A stretch of 64,000 nucleotides of DNA from Epiperipatus broadwayi. Taxonomy: Eukaryota > Onychophora > Udeonychophora > Euonychophora > Peripatidae. The position numbers were made by a program, and so were the translations under genes. The notes under the pieces were generated by a model. That model saw nothing but the letters and a program-made list of their open reading frames with translations. It was not told the DNA's origin and made no database searches. Where the stretch lies: assembly GCA_028023455.1 (NCBI GenBank), contig JAQFVV010012498.1, forward strand, positions 3,309,797 through 3,373,796, read 5' to 3'. Positions 24,367 through 35,030 of this stretch are shown here, piece by piece; position 1 is the stretch's first letter, and every line of letters starts with the position of its first letter.

Positions 24367-24369
<3 letters not shown>
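23741..24369 (-). mobile_element. Penelope-like 3' tail between TA arrays
   Basis: Read on the minus strand, an AT-rich tail leads to a hammerhead-like core (23807-23780) followed by AATAATATTATTTATTGG and then a TA array. No coding part is left. Assignment rests on similarity of the ribozyme-like core to the other Penelope ends in this window. Confidence 0.5.
23780..23807 (-). ncRNA. hammerhead-ribozyme-like core
   Basis: Minus strand: CTGATGA, stem II AACCAG/CTGGTT closed by loop TCCT, then GAAA. The invariant CUGANGA and GAAA boxes and a 6-bp stem II are all present. I cannot draw a convincing stem I or III in the single copy. Penelope-like elements are known to carry minimal hammerhead ribozymes, some of which act as dimers. 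Confidence 0.5.

Positions 24370-24444
<75 letters not shown>
24370..24444. repeat. (TA)n microsatellite
   Basis: About 37 pure TA units, the right border of the Penelope tail. Confidence 0.95.
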
Positions 24445-24446
<2 letters not shown>

Positions 24447-25300
24447 TAGCCTGTATGATGAAATCACACATATTTTTGTTACTGAAGCACAACTAGGTAC
24501 ATTCCTTTCTTTTTATCTTTATACTTTTTCCAAAATTTATTATTTGGTATAGTCCAAAATGATCTGGAACTCTTGTTAATTATAATAACTGATTAATAAG
24601 TCCTTCTTCTCATACTCCCACATTTCTGACATTGGCATTATGTCAACATTAACCCTATCTCTTTCATGACCTGTATATGTTAGCTGGACATTAACATGAA
24701 ACATTTCTTAATCCTTTTCACATAAAACAAGAAAAATTGGTCTTAAATAAAATACAATTTATTTTAAAACTATTTGATGTATCTGTAAATTTTTAAAATC
24801 CTAATATCTGTACATACACATATGGATATACATCTATCCTCATATCTGTGAAAGCTACAGATTATTAATATTAAAGTTATAAAATAAATTAGTAATGACA
24901 AAGTATTAAAATAAAAGCATTATTAAGAAAGAATATCATAATTCATTAGATATACATTAAACATAGAAAGTCAATAAGTAGACTTAGAAAAATAATATTC
25001 ATGGAATTTATGTGTACAGACAATTATTTATATATGCTTAATATTTTTAATTCTTAAATAAAATCATCAAATTATTCAATGATATAAATATTGTCCATTT
25101 TCACTATCAAAATTAGTTGAATAGAGAGGAACAAGTTTTCTCCCACTTTCCTTCTGAGATCTTTGGGAAGTGGTTGTGTAGAGTTTGAACTTGATACTCT
25201 ACAGCTGTCCTCTTCTACAAAAAGAAAATGTGATTATTGTTTTATTTTATTTTATGCATCACACTATTGCAATGGAGTCACAAGGCTAAATTGGAATGTG

Positions 25301-25304
<4 letters not shown>
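24445..25304. other. no gene recognised
   Basis: AT-rich sequence without motif. Confidence 0.55.
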
Positions 25305-25339
<35 letters not shown>

Positions 25340-25407
25340 AACAAAACTGTCATATTAGAATATAAAAAGGCATTGTAAAAGTAATATTCTAATATGACAG
25401 TTTTGTT

Positions 25408-25480
<73 letters not shown>

Positions 25481-25507
25481 CAAACAAAACTGCCATATTA
25501 GAATATA
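25305..25507. repeat. (TA)n arrays with three copies of a 28-bp flank
   Basis: GCAAACAAAACTGTCATATT begins a unit at 25337 (forward), its complement occupies 25384-25410, and a third copy (one base changed) starts at 25480, forward. TA runs of 32 bases (25305-25336) and 69 bases (25411-25479) separate the copies. The first and third also share the following ATATAAAAAGGCATTGTAAA. Confidence 0.9.
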
Positions 25508-25907
25508 AAAAGGCATTGTAAACGTAATAAAGAAGATAGATGATATTAATATTATATAAATATAGTATATATTCTATATTTTAAGTTTTTCTTAATGTAT
25601 TAAAAATTCATAGAATAAAAATATATTGGATAATAAAATACATACTTTAAACTTACAATTTTCTTTTTTTTTTATTATTTCTTAAAGCTTTTAATCTATT
25701 GTAGGAGCTAAGTATTGAATATTAACACAATCAGTTAATGAAAACTATTTTCATGATAATTAATAAAGTTTCATTCCAGCATACAGTAAGTATATTTAAT
25801 AATAGTTTTTGTGCCATTGGATGGGTGAATCTATGCATACATTCTTTCAACTTCAGTAATACACCATTGTAAAACAAGCATAACTCTGAATAAAGTAGCA
25901 CTTTATT

Positions 25908-26010
25908 GTCTTGCATTGGTGGTCGAGAGGTCAGTGTGACTGCTTTGCACTCGCAGGCAGTTGCTTGGGTTGCGGGTTCGCATCCCAGGCGATGCTATGA
26001 CCCTTAAAAA
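25908..26010 (+). mobile_element. tRNA-derived SINE with intact target duplication
   Basis: A 103-bp insert flanked by a perfect 16-bp repeat AAAGTAGCACTTTATT (25892-25907 and 26011-26026). It has a pol III A box-like TGGTCGAGAGG (25920-25930) and a B box GGTTCGCATCC (25975-25985) at tRNA-like spacing, with tRNA-like folding of the 3' half (GGTTGCGGGTTCGCATCCCA), and ends in a short A tract. Long duplication plus A-tail point to LINE-driven target-primed insertion. It lacks a LINE-like 3' body, so it is a very short SINE. The tRNA of origin is not clear. Confidence 0.85.
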
Positions 26011-26026
26011 AAAGTAGCACTTTATT

Positions 26027-26123
26027 CAGATTTATTTTTGTTTCACAAAAGAAGACTGTGGTAATTAAGTTAAGTTTGATAAAATTATTTTATATTTGAA
26101 TTTCAAATAAAATCATATAACCG

Positions 26124-26155
<32 letters not shown>

Positions 26156-27009
26156 ATGTAAAAATATTGCAAATTGAAAAAAAATAACAATAAAAGAAAA
26201 ATAAAGGAAGCTATGGTAATATACAAATATAAACATAACTTAATTAACAGGTAGGCAGCAAATGTTATGATCACGGAATTGTGGGAAATTTAGCCTTTCA
26301 AAGTTTTAGTTGACAAAGATTACTAGGATAATCAAAAGGCACTCCTAAGTGGATAAATAATTTTAATTATTTAAATAATGTATTTACAAATATTCAATTA
26401 TATAATTACATATATATATATTGCTTTGAAAAAATACAGATATCTAATAATATATATTATGAAAACAGAGTAATCAGAGATTAAAAAATACTTATATTCT
26501 AAACACTTTTATTAACAGATTTTAAATATAATATTATTAAAATTGAATACTTTATGAAGCAATCATAAACATTTATGACATGTTGATATCTGCAATAACT
26601 TTTCAAATGTAGTAGTAAAATTTTGAATTTATCATAAAGTGATATTAAAAGTTAATATTTTTGATTTAAACAAACACCAAGTTAAAATTTAAGAAAATTT
26701 AATACAATATAACTATCTAATTTATGTGTGCATGAAAAGTTTTGTAATAGATTTAATAAATTACTATTCATATTTAAATCCTATGTATTTAAAAATAAAT
26801 TTAAAAAATAGTTAATATAATTTTAGACTATTGTTTAGAATGTATGTATATGCATTCAAGTTTATTCTTGTCTATTTTTAAATTTAGAAATATTATTTTA
26901 AAACTTTAGTATAAAATTTCACCTATTTTTTTTTTCCATTAATGGAATCAGTTATTATAATAACAAATAAAAAAACAATAAATGTTTTTTTTAATATTTA
27001 TAACTTATA
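26027..27009. other. no gene recognised; (AC)n(AT)n at 26126-26155
   Basis: AT-rich with a small compound microsatellite and short TA runs at about 26408 and 27005. Confidence 0.6.
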
Positions 27010-27250
27010 TATATATATATATATAACATTTTGATCGTGGTGGAACTTTAAGGTTTTTTTTTTTTCAAATCAGTGTTTGTAGCGCCTCTACAATCGTCTT
27101 TCTCCATTTTATCACCCAGTAGACGACTTGTGTGATCAAGTCGAAGTGTCAATATATTAACATTTAAATTTTTTAACACAGATGAACCAGCAAAATATGT
27201 CATTTATACATATTAATTTATTGAAGCAGTATAATATTTTATTTTAAAAA
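27010..27250 (+). mobile_element. Penelope-like 3' end
   Basis: Aligns by eye with 57700-57870: GCGCCTCTACAATC / ACGGCTCTATAAC, ATCACCCAG / AGTAGCCCAG, TTGTGTGATCAAGTC in both, then ACACAGATGAACCAGCAAAA / TACATGGATGAACTCACAAA. The latter lies just after a Penelope endonuclease, which identifies this tail. The coding part is missing here and a short TA run marks its left edge. Confidence 0.6.
27120..27146 (+). ncRNA. decayed hammerhead-like core
   Basis: TAGACGA in place of CTGACGA, stem II CTTG/CAAG with loop TGTGAT, then TCGAAG in place of TCGAAA, followed by TGTC. Two or three core positions are lost, so it should be inactive. Confidence 0.4.
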
Positions 27251-28185
27251 TATTTATTTACTATTTTAAAATATTTTATTTGTAAAAGAACATTTTAATA
27301 TCTGAAAAAAGAACATTCTCTCATGCAAATATGCATTTATGTAGATTTTTAAATAGTGGTAATCTTCTTCAACATTAAATAGGATGAGTTTTGAGTGAAA
27401 AAAGAAACATATAATATTGCTATGGCAATCGTGACTTAAATAATGACTTGCAAAATAGGAGTCTATAAATATAACGGAACTTTATTGATAATATAGTTAT
27501 CTTCATTTTTACATAGACATTGTCCTATATTCTTATGTTTTGACTTTCATAATTATATGATTGCAGCTATTTCAAAAATAAAAGGCTAAAAGCCAAAGAA
27601 ACATTTGCTTTTAGAAGCAATAGTCATTTAAAATTGCTTTTAGTTAATAATCATATTTTATAGCATCATTTAAATAAAATGTTATAAATTCATTGGAATG
27701 AAGAATGCTAAAAAAATAATTTTATCAAACTGACAAAAGAAAATTCTACTAAACATTATCTTCATAGTCTAATTACTGCAAAGAAAATAATTACTATTGA
27801 TAGATAAATTAATGTTTTCATTACCTGTGTTTTCCGGAAATTACTTCAGTATAAAACTGTGTTAAAAACTTTCATTTACTATTTAATTTTTTTCTTTTTC
27901 CTTTTGAAATTGTTATTAAAATAAAGTATGCAATCTATATAACATATTGCTTACATATAGTTGTATTTAAAGGGGAACAATTTTGAAAAAGCAGATATTT
28001 CATAATTAAGCATATATTTATATTTACTATAAAATATCATTTATTTGTGTGATTGTGTGTTTTAAAGTAAGGCTGTTTTAAATTTTCTTTTAAATTATTA
28101 TTTAGGAATATGTATCTATGTAATAAAATGCTTTATTGATCTTTTAAATATGTCCCAGTCTTTCATGGCATTGAACTTTTCTTAG
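27251..28185. other. no gene recognised
   Basis: AT-rich sequence without motif. Confidence 0.6.
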
Positions 28186-28571
28186 GTATTTGACGTTTTA
28201 TTATAATTTAGTAGAGCAAAGCTTCTATGACATATAAATTTATATAAATGCATTGCTGTTTAAAGCCACATATTTGTATAATAATATATTTTAATTCATT
28301 GATGTATAAGAATATTTATGTTAATACTTTATGATGAAGTACATGTAATAAATAAAAATAGATGTTAAATAATATTATGTATTTGAAGTTTTATTGTATT
28401 TAGTAGAGCAAAGTATTTATGGCATATATTTATTTATAAAAGCATTATTGTTAAAGCTATCTTTCCATAGAGTAATATATTTGAAGAAGTTGACATATAA
28501 TAGTTTTTATTTTGAATACTTTATGATGAAGTACATGTTGTAGATAAAAGTGGATATTAAATAATTTTATT
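28186..28571. repeat. 193-bp tandem duplication (two units)
   Basis: Unit 1 starts GTATTTGACGTTTTATT at 28186, unit 2 GTATTTGAAGTTTTATT at 28379. Both run through TTTAGTAGAGCAAAG, TACTTTATGATGAAGTACAT and end ATTAAATAAT. Moderately diverged, so old. Confidence 0.85.
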
Positions 28572-29449
28572 TCCATGCTAGTGAGATGGATATGAGTAAA
28601 TGACAATGTCGTTGTTTAAAGAAATGAAAGATTAAACAAAACGTATTAATTTATGATAATTATATTTAATTTCATTAAAGCACATATTATGATTTTTGAA
28701 AACAACCTTTCTTAATAATACTGAGATTGTTTAACAGCACATATTGAATCATTTACACATGTTATCCTGCAATACAAGGCATTTTGATAGGTTTTTCTTC
28801 CTTCACATTTTTGTTGTTTCCCCTGAAATTTCATCAGCAAGGACAGATAGTTAAAATCTTTACTCTTCCCTAGGTTTATCAATTAACCATTTAAATGATT
28901 AAATTTAATAAATTTTTAAAGACAGAGAAACATGTCTGTTCTATGTAATGACCAAATGATGAGAACTCAAATTACAGTGTCACAGTTCTATTCTTAAGTT
29001 ATTATAAAATTATTATTTATAAGATGTTATTGTTGTCCTGACAACTGTTGGAAATTACTTGAATTTAACTCAATGATGAACAATCTGTTCAAGAAAAATT
29101 GCCTCCTTTATGCAAGTGAAATGTAGATTTAAAAAAAAAAAATGATACAGTGAAAATGAAATTGTGTTTTATAAGTTCAATATTATTTTTCATTTTTAAA
29201 CCAAAATAAATATTTTCCATTATAATTCTAATACATTTTAATGGATATAAAAATTTTATATATTTTTTTAATAATATTTTTTTTGTTTTAACTAATTTAT
29301 GAACAAACATATATTAAACACAATTAAACTAACAAAGAAAATAAACTATAAAACACTAAAGAACCACAAAATAACATATTTATATTAAATATTACCCACA
29401 ATTTCATTTACTTCCCATACACCCTTAATATTAAAAGAAATTTAAATAA
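28572..29449. other. no gene recognised
   Basis: AT-rich. The frame at 29089-29310 (minus) is Phe/Lys-rich low complexity. Confidence 0.6.
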
Positions 29450-29604
29450 GTTAATTGCTTCAGAATCACAAATGTTTAATAATAAAGATCCTTTAATTCT
29501 TTTTTTATTTCATTTCTCTCAAAGTAGACAACTTAATGTTAAATTTAAATCTAAAATATTTACATATTTTATTATGAGATAAAAAATACTATTTCAACAC
29601 TCCT
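29450..29604 (-). repeat. LTR-like repeat, copy 1
   Basis: Minus strand: purine tract GAGAGAGGAG, then TGTTGAAATAGTATTTTTTA at 29604 downward, like the PPT/LTR junction of a retrotransposon. TTTTTTATCTCATAATAAAA and AAATTTAACATTAAGTT blocks recur at 34063-33990. Confidence 0.5.
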
Positions 29605-30790
29605 CTCTCAGGGCAATAAAAATCATAACTCATCTTTCTATTTTACTCTTTCCTCTCTTCCCTTTTCTGGGCAAATGAATGGATTTACCAATGGGATTAT
29701 TATATATTCCCCATCTTAGTTCTAATTCCTTTTTTAAAAAAACATATCACTAAAATTCACATCTACTAGAAATTATATCAATACCTTCTTCAATGGACAT
29801 CCTATGTTTTAGAACAAGCTTGCACTGTACCCCTATCAGTAAATTATATCTAATCATTCTTATGATTTGATAATGATCCATTGAATATATCATATGTACT
29901 CTAAGTTTCATAGCCTGTCTTTGAAAAAAACTGGCTAAAACTTCCACTGTTTGCTTGTGAGAATTTTTTTTGTGAAATCCTGATGCATATTGATTATTGT
30001 TTTTACACACTTCAAAACACTCTTAACATCTTGCCTTATACTCATGGAAAATTCCACAACTACAATTCATAGCTTTCCACATTCCCATAATACACCAGAT
30101 AAGTGGTTATTATCAATAATAATCTTTTCATTCTTCCCTAGTTTGTAAAATCGAAAAAACCTCATAAACAATGTAAATGCTCAAAGAGATTTTCTTCACT
30201 ATTTCCATTAAAATTTTTTTAATGAATAAATCTATCTATCATTCCTTTATCTACACTGTCTCCCAATTCTTCCCTCTTTAATTCAGCCTCTATCTTTATA
30301 TTGTTTAAATTTTTTTGACTTACAATTTTCACATGTTTCTATTTATCTTTTGTTAGAAGTTATTCATCTTTGATATTAGTCCTTTTATTTTCTTTTATAT
30401 TCACACTTGGTTCTGCTATCATTTGTTTCTCTTCTGACTTATTTTCCTTTCTCACTGTTTTTCTTTTCCCTTTCTTTGATTTCATTTACATCTCTTCTGA
30501 GATCCTCAATCATTATCCTCATTTTTCTAATTTGTTTACTATCATTTTCAAATATTTCTTTCACTTCTGAAATAGCTCTTAATAGCTTGGAGTTTTTAAA
30601 TGTCACATCCAGGCTTTCTACTCAAGTTTTACATTTATTTGTATTCTCTTGCTTTATGTTTATTCATATTGTTCAAATTTATTCCTAGGTCCTACATAAT
30701 TTTTACAACCTATTCATTAATGCTCACATTTTACTCATCCTGCCTTTTTTCTGGATGTTCTAACTGTTCTTAGTTTCCATTCAATGTTAT
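29605..30790 (-). pseudogene. retroelement coding relic with coiled coil
   Basis: On the minus strand, broken frames read EIFENDSKQIRKMRIMIEDL then RRDVNEIKEREKKNSEKGK near 30440-30560, a clear coiled-coil pattern, followed downstream by a stretch open from 30010 to 29750 that ends in a stop 145 bases before the purine tract. The strand and order (coiled coil, second domain, PPT, LTR-like repeat) fit the 3' part of a retroelement. I do not recognise a polymerase or integrase. It may be a Gag-like or ORF1-like protein. Confidence 0.35.
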
Positions 30791-31662
30791 ATTCTTTCTA
30801 ATTGTCACAACTCCAGCATAACAATGTTGTAGTACAACATTACATGTATGAAAGAAATATGGCTGCTACTGGGCATCACTGGGTCATAACTTGGATCTAA
30901 AAAAGAAAAAAAATATTAATCCAAATATTTTTTTGTAAATTGGTCTATAATACACTGAAATTCAAATTGGCTGGGTTAAAGGTATTTGTGGGAGAAGTAT
31001 TCATACATTTACAATGGTAATTGTCAATTTTACCACCTAAAGTGCGTTGGTTATTCAGCGATTGATTCTTGTACTTTTAGTGATGAGCTTCCTTCACCAC
31101 TTTGCTCCTGAAAATACAGTTGTGGAAAAATCACCCCACAAGGCAAATCATTGTTTTAATTAGACATCTTACATTGGAACTTCTCTGAAATAAAAATGCA
31201 TAGAACTATCACATTATAAATCATTTATATTTATATAGTCTTTGCAGAGACCGCCATACTTTCCTTAATATATTCTTTTGACCTTTTATGCTTTAGTTCT
31301 ATTTTTAAAAGCAGTAACAAAGACAATGTCCTATAAATATTTTTCTTTTATTACTTAAAAATTCCTTATCATTTTGGTTTAGAATTTTAAGATCATGTAT
31401 CCTTAATTTGTGATGCAATCAATGACTCTCTCATAAAGAACAAATCAATAAAATTATTACCTTACTGTTTTAAGAAACAGAATAAATTCATTTTTATCCC
31501 TTCCTCCAACTTCCCACCAGTGTTTACATACGAAGGTACAATTAAGCATCCTGTATTATGACATATTTGTGTTCTCACTAGATTTAAGCTTTCAATTTTT
31601 CTTTTGATATTAAACCATTGTTATTTATCAGAATATAATAAACTAGATTGACCATAATTTTA
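30791..31662. other. no gene recognised
   Basis: AT-rich; the missing 5' half of the following LINE is not visible here. Confidence 0.5.
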
Positions 31663-33115
31663 AATGAAGAAGTGAGACATCAATTAAATTTATGAAGAAA
31701 GGCAATTCTCCAGGTAATTATGGAATTATAATTGATATTATAAAGAAGCAGGTGAAGAAATATAATTTTTTTAGCAAAGTTATATACCAAATGTCTAAGT
31801 GATAAAGATGTACCAGATGATTGTAAGAATGCAGTATTAATATTTTAAAAAGGTGATAAAGAAAATATTAGAAATTACAGACCTATCAGTCTTTTATCAG
31901 TTTTATACAAAATTTTTATCAAGATAATTACAACTCATCTACAGAGAACATTGGATTTCTACCAACCAAAAGAACAAGCTGGATTTAAAAGTGGTTTTAA
32001 TGCAGTAAATCATATCCAGGTGCCTATATGTTTTGGATTTGTAGATTATGAAAATACATTTATTTCTATAAACATTTCTTCAGTGATTAAAGCATTGGAT
32101 CATCAAGATATAGATCCAGGATATTGTCACCATTTTAAATAATATTTCTAATAACACAACAATAACAATTATATTACATAATGATACTAGGAAAGTCAAC
32201 ATTGAGAAGGGTGTATGACAGGGTGATTCCATATCTCCAAAACTTTTTACAGCAGTGCAGCAAAAATTATTTTGTGGATTAAAATGGAAAGCTAAAGAAA
32301 TGAAAGTAAATTGAGATTATTTAAGTAATTTAGATTTTGCAGATGAAATAATTGTTTTTGCAAATAATTCTTTAGAGCTGCAAGAAATGTTGCAAATGTT
32401 TTCAGATGAAAGTAGGACTAAGGGTAAATGTTAAAAAGACTAAGGCAATGTTCAATGGATTTTCTCAAAATATGAAAATATAGATTGATTATGATGAGTA
32501 AGAAGTTAACAGCTAGAAATACCTTGGTCAGATTATTAATATAGATGGAAACATAATGGATGGAATTAATCATAGAATTAAACTTGTTTGGAGTGTTTTT
32601 TTGTAGAAATAACTTGATATCAAATGGAAATTTGCCTATGTGTTTGAAAATAAAGGGTTTTTTAATAAATGTATTTTACCAGTTTTTACTTATGGATCTG
32701 AGACTTGGACATTTGATAGGAGAGCAATACAGAGACTTCAGACCACTCAAAAAGTATGAAGAGATTCATGTTGGGAGTAACAAGAAGAGATCAAAAGTGC
32801 AATATATGGGTAAGAGAACAAACATATGTTATTGACCTCATTAAAAAAATTAAAAGACTGAAATGAAGTTGGGATGGATATATAGCTAGAAGAGATGCTG
32901 ATAGATAAACAATTAAAATCTTAAACTGGATTCCAAGAGATTGCAAAAGAGCCAAAAGAAGACCACATGTGAGATGGATGGACAGAATGAAAAAGTATGC
33001 AGAATAATGTAGGGAAGAGAAGCTAAAGATTGGAGAAGATGGATTAAACTTGGAGAGACATTCCTCCTGGAGTGGATTGATAATGGTTGATGATTGTGAT
33101 GATGAATATATTTGA
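31663..33115 (+). pseudogene. RTE-type LINE relic (reverse transcriptase and C-terminus)
   Basis: Degenerate plus-strand frames read in order: EEVRHQLN (31667), NYRPISLLSVLYKIFIKII (31875), YQPKEQAGFKSGFNAVNHIQ (31960), FVDYENTF (32037, motif A), a GVRQGD-like box whose Arg codon is now TGA followed by SISPKLFTAV (32207-32262), DFADEIIVFANNSLELQEML (32334, motif C with the second Asp changed to Glu), VNVKKTKAMFNG (32427) and the RTE tail WDGYIARRDADRQTIKILNW, IPRDCKRAKRRPHVRWMDRM (32870-32990). The endonuclease domain is missing, so this is a typical 5'-truncated copy. Many stops and frameshifts. The 3' end has GATGATTGTGATGATGAAT repeats. Confidence 0.9.
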
Positions 33116-33985
33116 CCCCATTCAATAAATATTTTTGGTTAGAAATTAAGTAAATTTTAAAAAATGACATTAAATTTCTGGAATTATTTTAAAAATTATA
33201 TTTATTTAAAACAAAATGCTGTTACATCATCAAATTTCAGGTGGAGCCAATTCCATTTATAAAATAAACAAAATCTTCTTTGTTTCATGTTTGATTTAAA
33301 AATTCAAATTACTTTATTTTAATAACTACTAAATCTATCAATTTATGTTTTGAACGTTTATAATTTTTTTTCATAATTTTTATGATATCACTAAATATAA
33401 TAACAATCTGCTGAATGATCTTATTTCTAGAAAGCATAATTTTTATAGTAACAATATTCAGAAAAAAAAATTATTTTATATTTAAAAATAAAACATTTCT
33501 GTAAAAATAAATACATTATAATATTAATTTTTGATTTTTAATATTTATTACATAATTATGATACAAATATAATCATAAACTTAACAAAAAAAGTTTTTAG
33601 ACCATCATCATATTTTCTCAATGATCGTAATATTTCTGTAAAGGCAAAGTTCATAATTGCGAAATAAACAATATCTACTCATCAAAGCAGAGTTTGTCTT
33701 TTTAGAATACCCACTCTTTGATTTTCCCTGGCATCTTTTGAGTTCTTTTGTAACTAAAATATTAGAATATAAATATACATGAATTTTAAAAACATACAAT
33801 AAAAAAGTTTACCAAAATTTTCACCAGTGAAGAAAACGCAAATATTTTAGAAATCTCAGACAAATCTATCCTCTCAAAATATAATATGGTTAAAAGAAAA
33901 TTTTGGACTTGATTAATTAATAGAATAGCATTTCCAATCTATTCTAGTCCATATAGATTAAACTAAATACATTTTTATGTATAAC
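33116..33985. other. no gene recognised
   Basis: AT-rich sequence without motif. Confidence 0.6.
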
Positions 33986-33989
33986 AAAA

Positions 33990-34177
<188 letters not shown>

Positions 34178-34256
34178 TCACAGATAAATTATGAACTCAT
34201 AGTATTATTTCTAGGAGTATCCATGTAATAAATATATAATAGCTAAATAGGTGCTA

Positions 34257-34286
34257 TTTCAGTACAATAACAAGTACTCTCCTCAA
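34257..34286 (-). ncRNA. decayed hammerhead-like core
   Basis: Minus strand TTGAGGA (first C lost), stem II AGTAC/GTACT with an 8-base loop, then GAAA. Partner of the core at 34973. Confidence 0.4.
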
Positions 34287-34972
34287 AGCTTATTCTTTCT
34301 TAATTATAAGAATGTGTGTGATGAGATTTAAAATTATTTTTTCCCTTGGTATTTTCTCCTCATTTTCAAATTCTACTGATTGAGAAGTTTTAAAAAATAT
34401 TTTGTTCTCCACTAACCTTTTCCAAATATTGTTAATTTTCTTTAATTCACACATTTCATTTATGCTCTTATACCTTTTAAAAATCTCTATAGCTTCCCTT
34501 AGTAATCTCCTGTCATATTGTTCATTTTTTTCCAGAATATGTGTGACATGATTTTTATTTAATTTGTGAATAAATAGGGAATGAATTAGATTTTTCTTTA
34601 ATTGCCAAAATATGTTTTTCCTTTCATTGTGTTCTTTAATTTTGACAGTTAGAAAAAAATATAATTAATCATCCATTTATTCAAACATCAAACTAACTAA
34701 CCATGAAACAATATTAATAAATGCATGTTCTTACAAAAATTGAACAATATGATGAGGGATTTGCTAAGGGCAACTATAGAATTTTTTTAAAGACTTAAGA
34801 GCATAAAGTAAAAATGTGAATTTAAAAAAATTGAAAATATTTGGAAAAAGCTATTAGGGAATAAAATATTTTTTAAAACCGCTCAGCTAATAAAATTTAA
34901 AAATGAAGAGAAAATACAAAAAAATAACAATTTTAAATCTCATCCCACACATTATGAGTTGAGAAAGAATCC

Positions 34973-35002
34973 CTGAGGAAAGTACTTATCATTGTGCTGA
35001 AA
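34973..35002 (+). ncRNA. hammerhead-ribozyme-like core
   Basis: CTGAGGA (34973-34979), stem II AGTAC/GTGCT (34981-34985 and 34994-34998, one G-U pair) with loop TTATCATT, GAAA (34999-35002), then TGTC. Both invariant boxes are intact. Stem I is not evident in the surviving flanks. Confidence 0.55.
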
Positions 35003-35030
35003 TGTCAGCTATGTTCATATAATTTGTTAA

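Larger units (their letters stand above)
34230..35030. mobile_element. inverted pair of Penelope-like 3' halves
   Basis: Minus strand (34640 to 34230) and plus strand (34745 to 35030) encode the same broken C-terminal sequence: YDRRLLREAIEIFKR and INNIWKRLVENKIFFKTSQ on minus; MMRDLLRATIEFF and IENIWKKLLGNKIFFKTAQ on plus. Each is followed by the same 3' tail (TTTTAAATCTCATC(A/C)CACACATT) and a hammerhead-like core. RxxRExIEIxKxxxxxN...W is the usual end of the Penelope GIY-YIG endonuclease. The copies point away from each other with about 100 bases between, so the structure is a head-to-head inverted dimer. Confidence 0.7.

Noticed and set aside
25908-26010. A functional tRNA gene
   Set aside because: Target duplications and an A tract show a retroposed SINE; the acceptor stem does not pair cleanly.
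29750-30010. Copia-type RNase H in the 86-codon minus ORF
   Set aside because: NSHKQTVEVLAS is faintly like NSRKQxTVALSS, but the following catalytic and DNQ-type motifs are absent.
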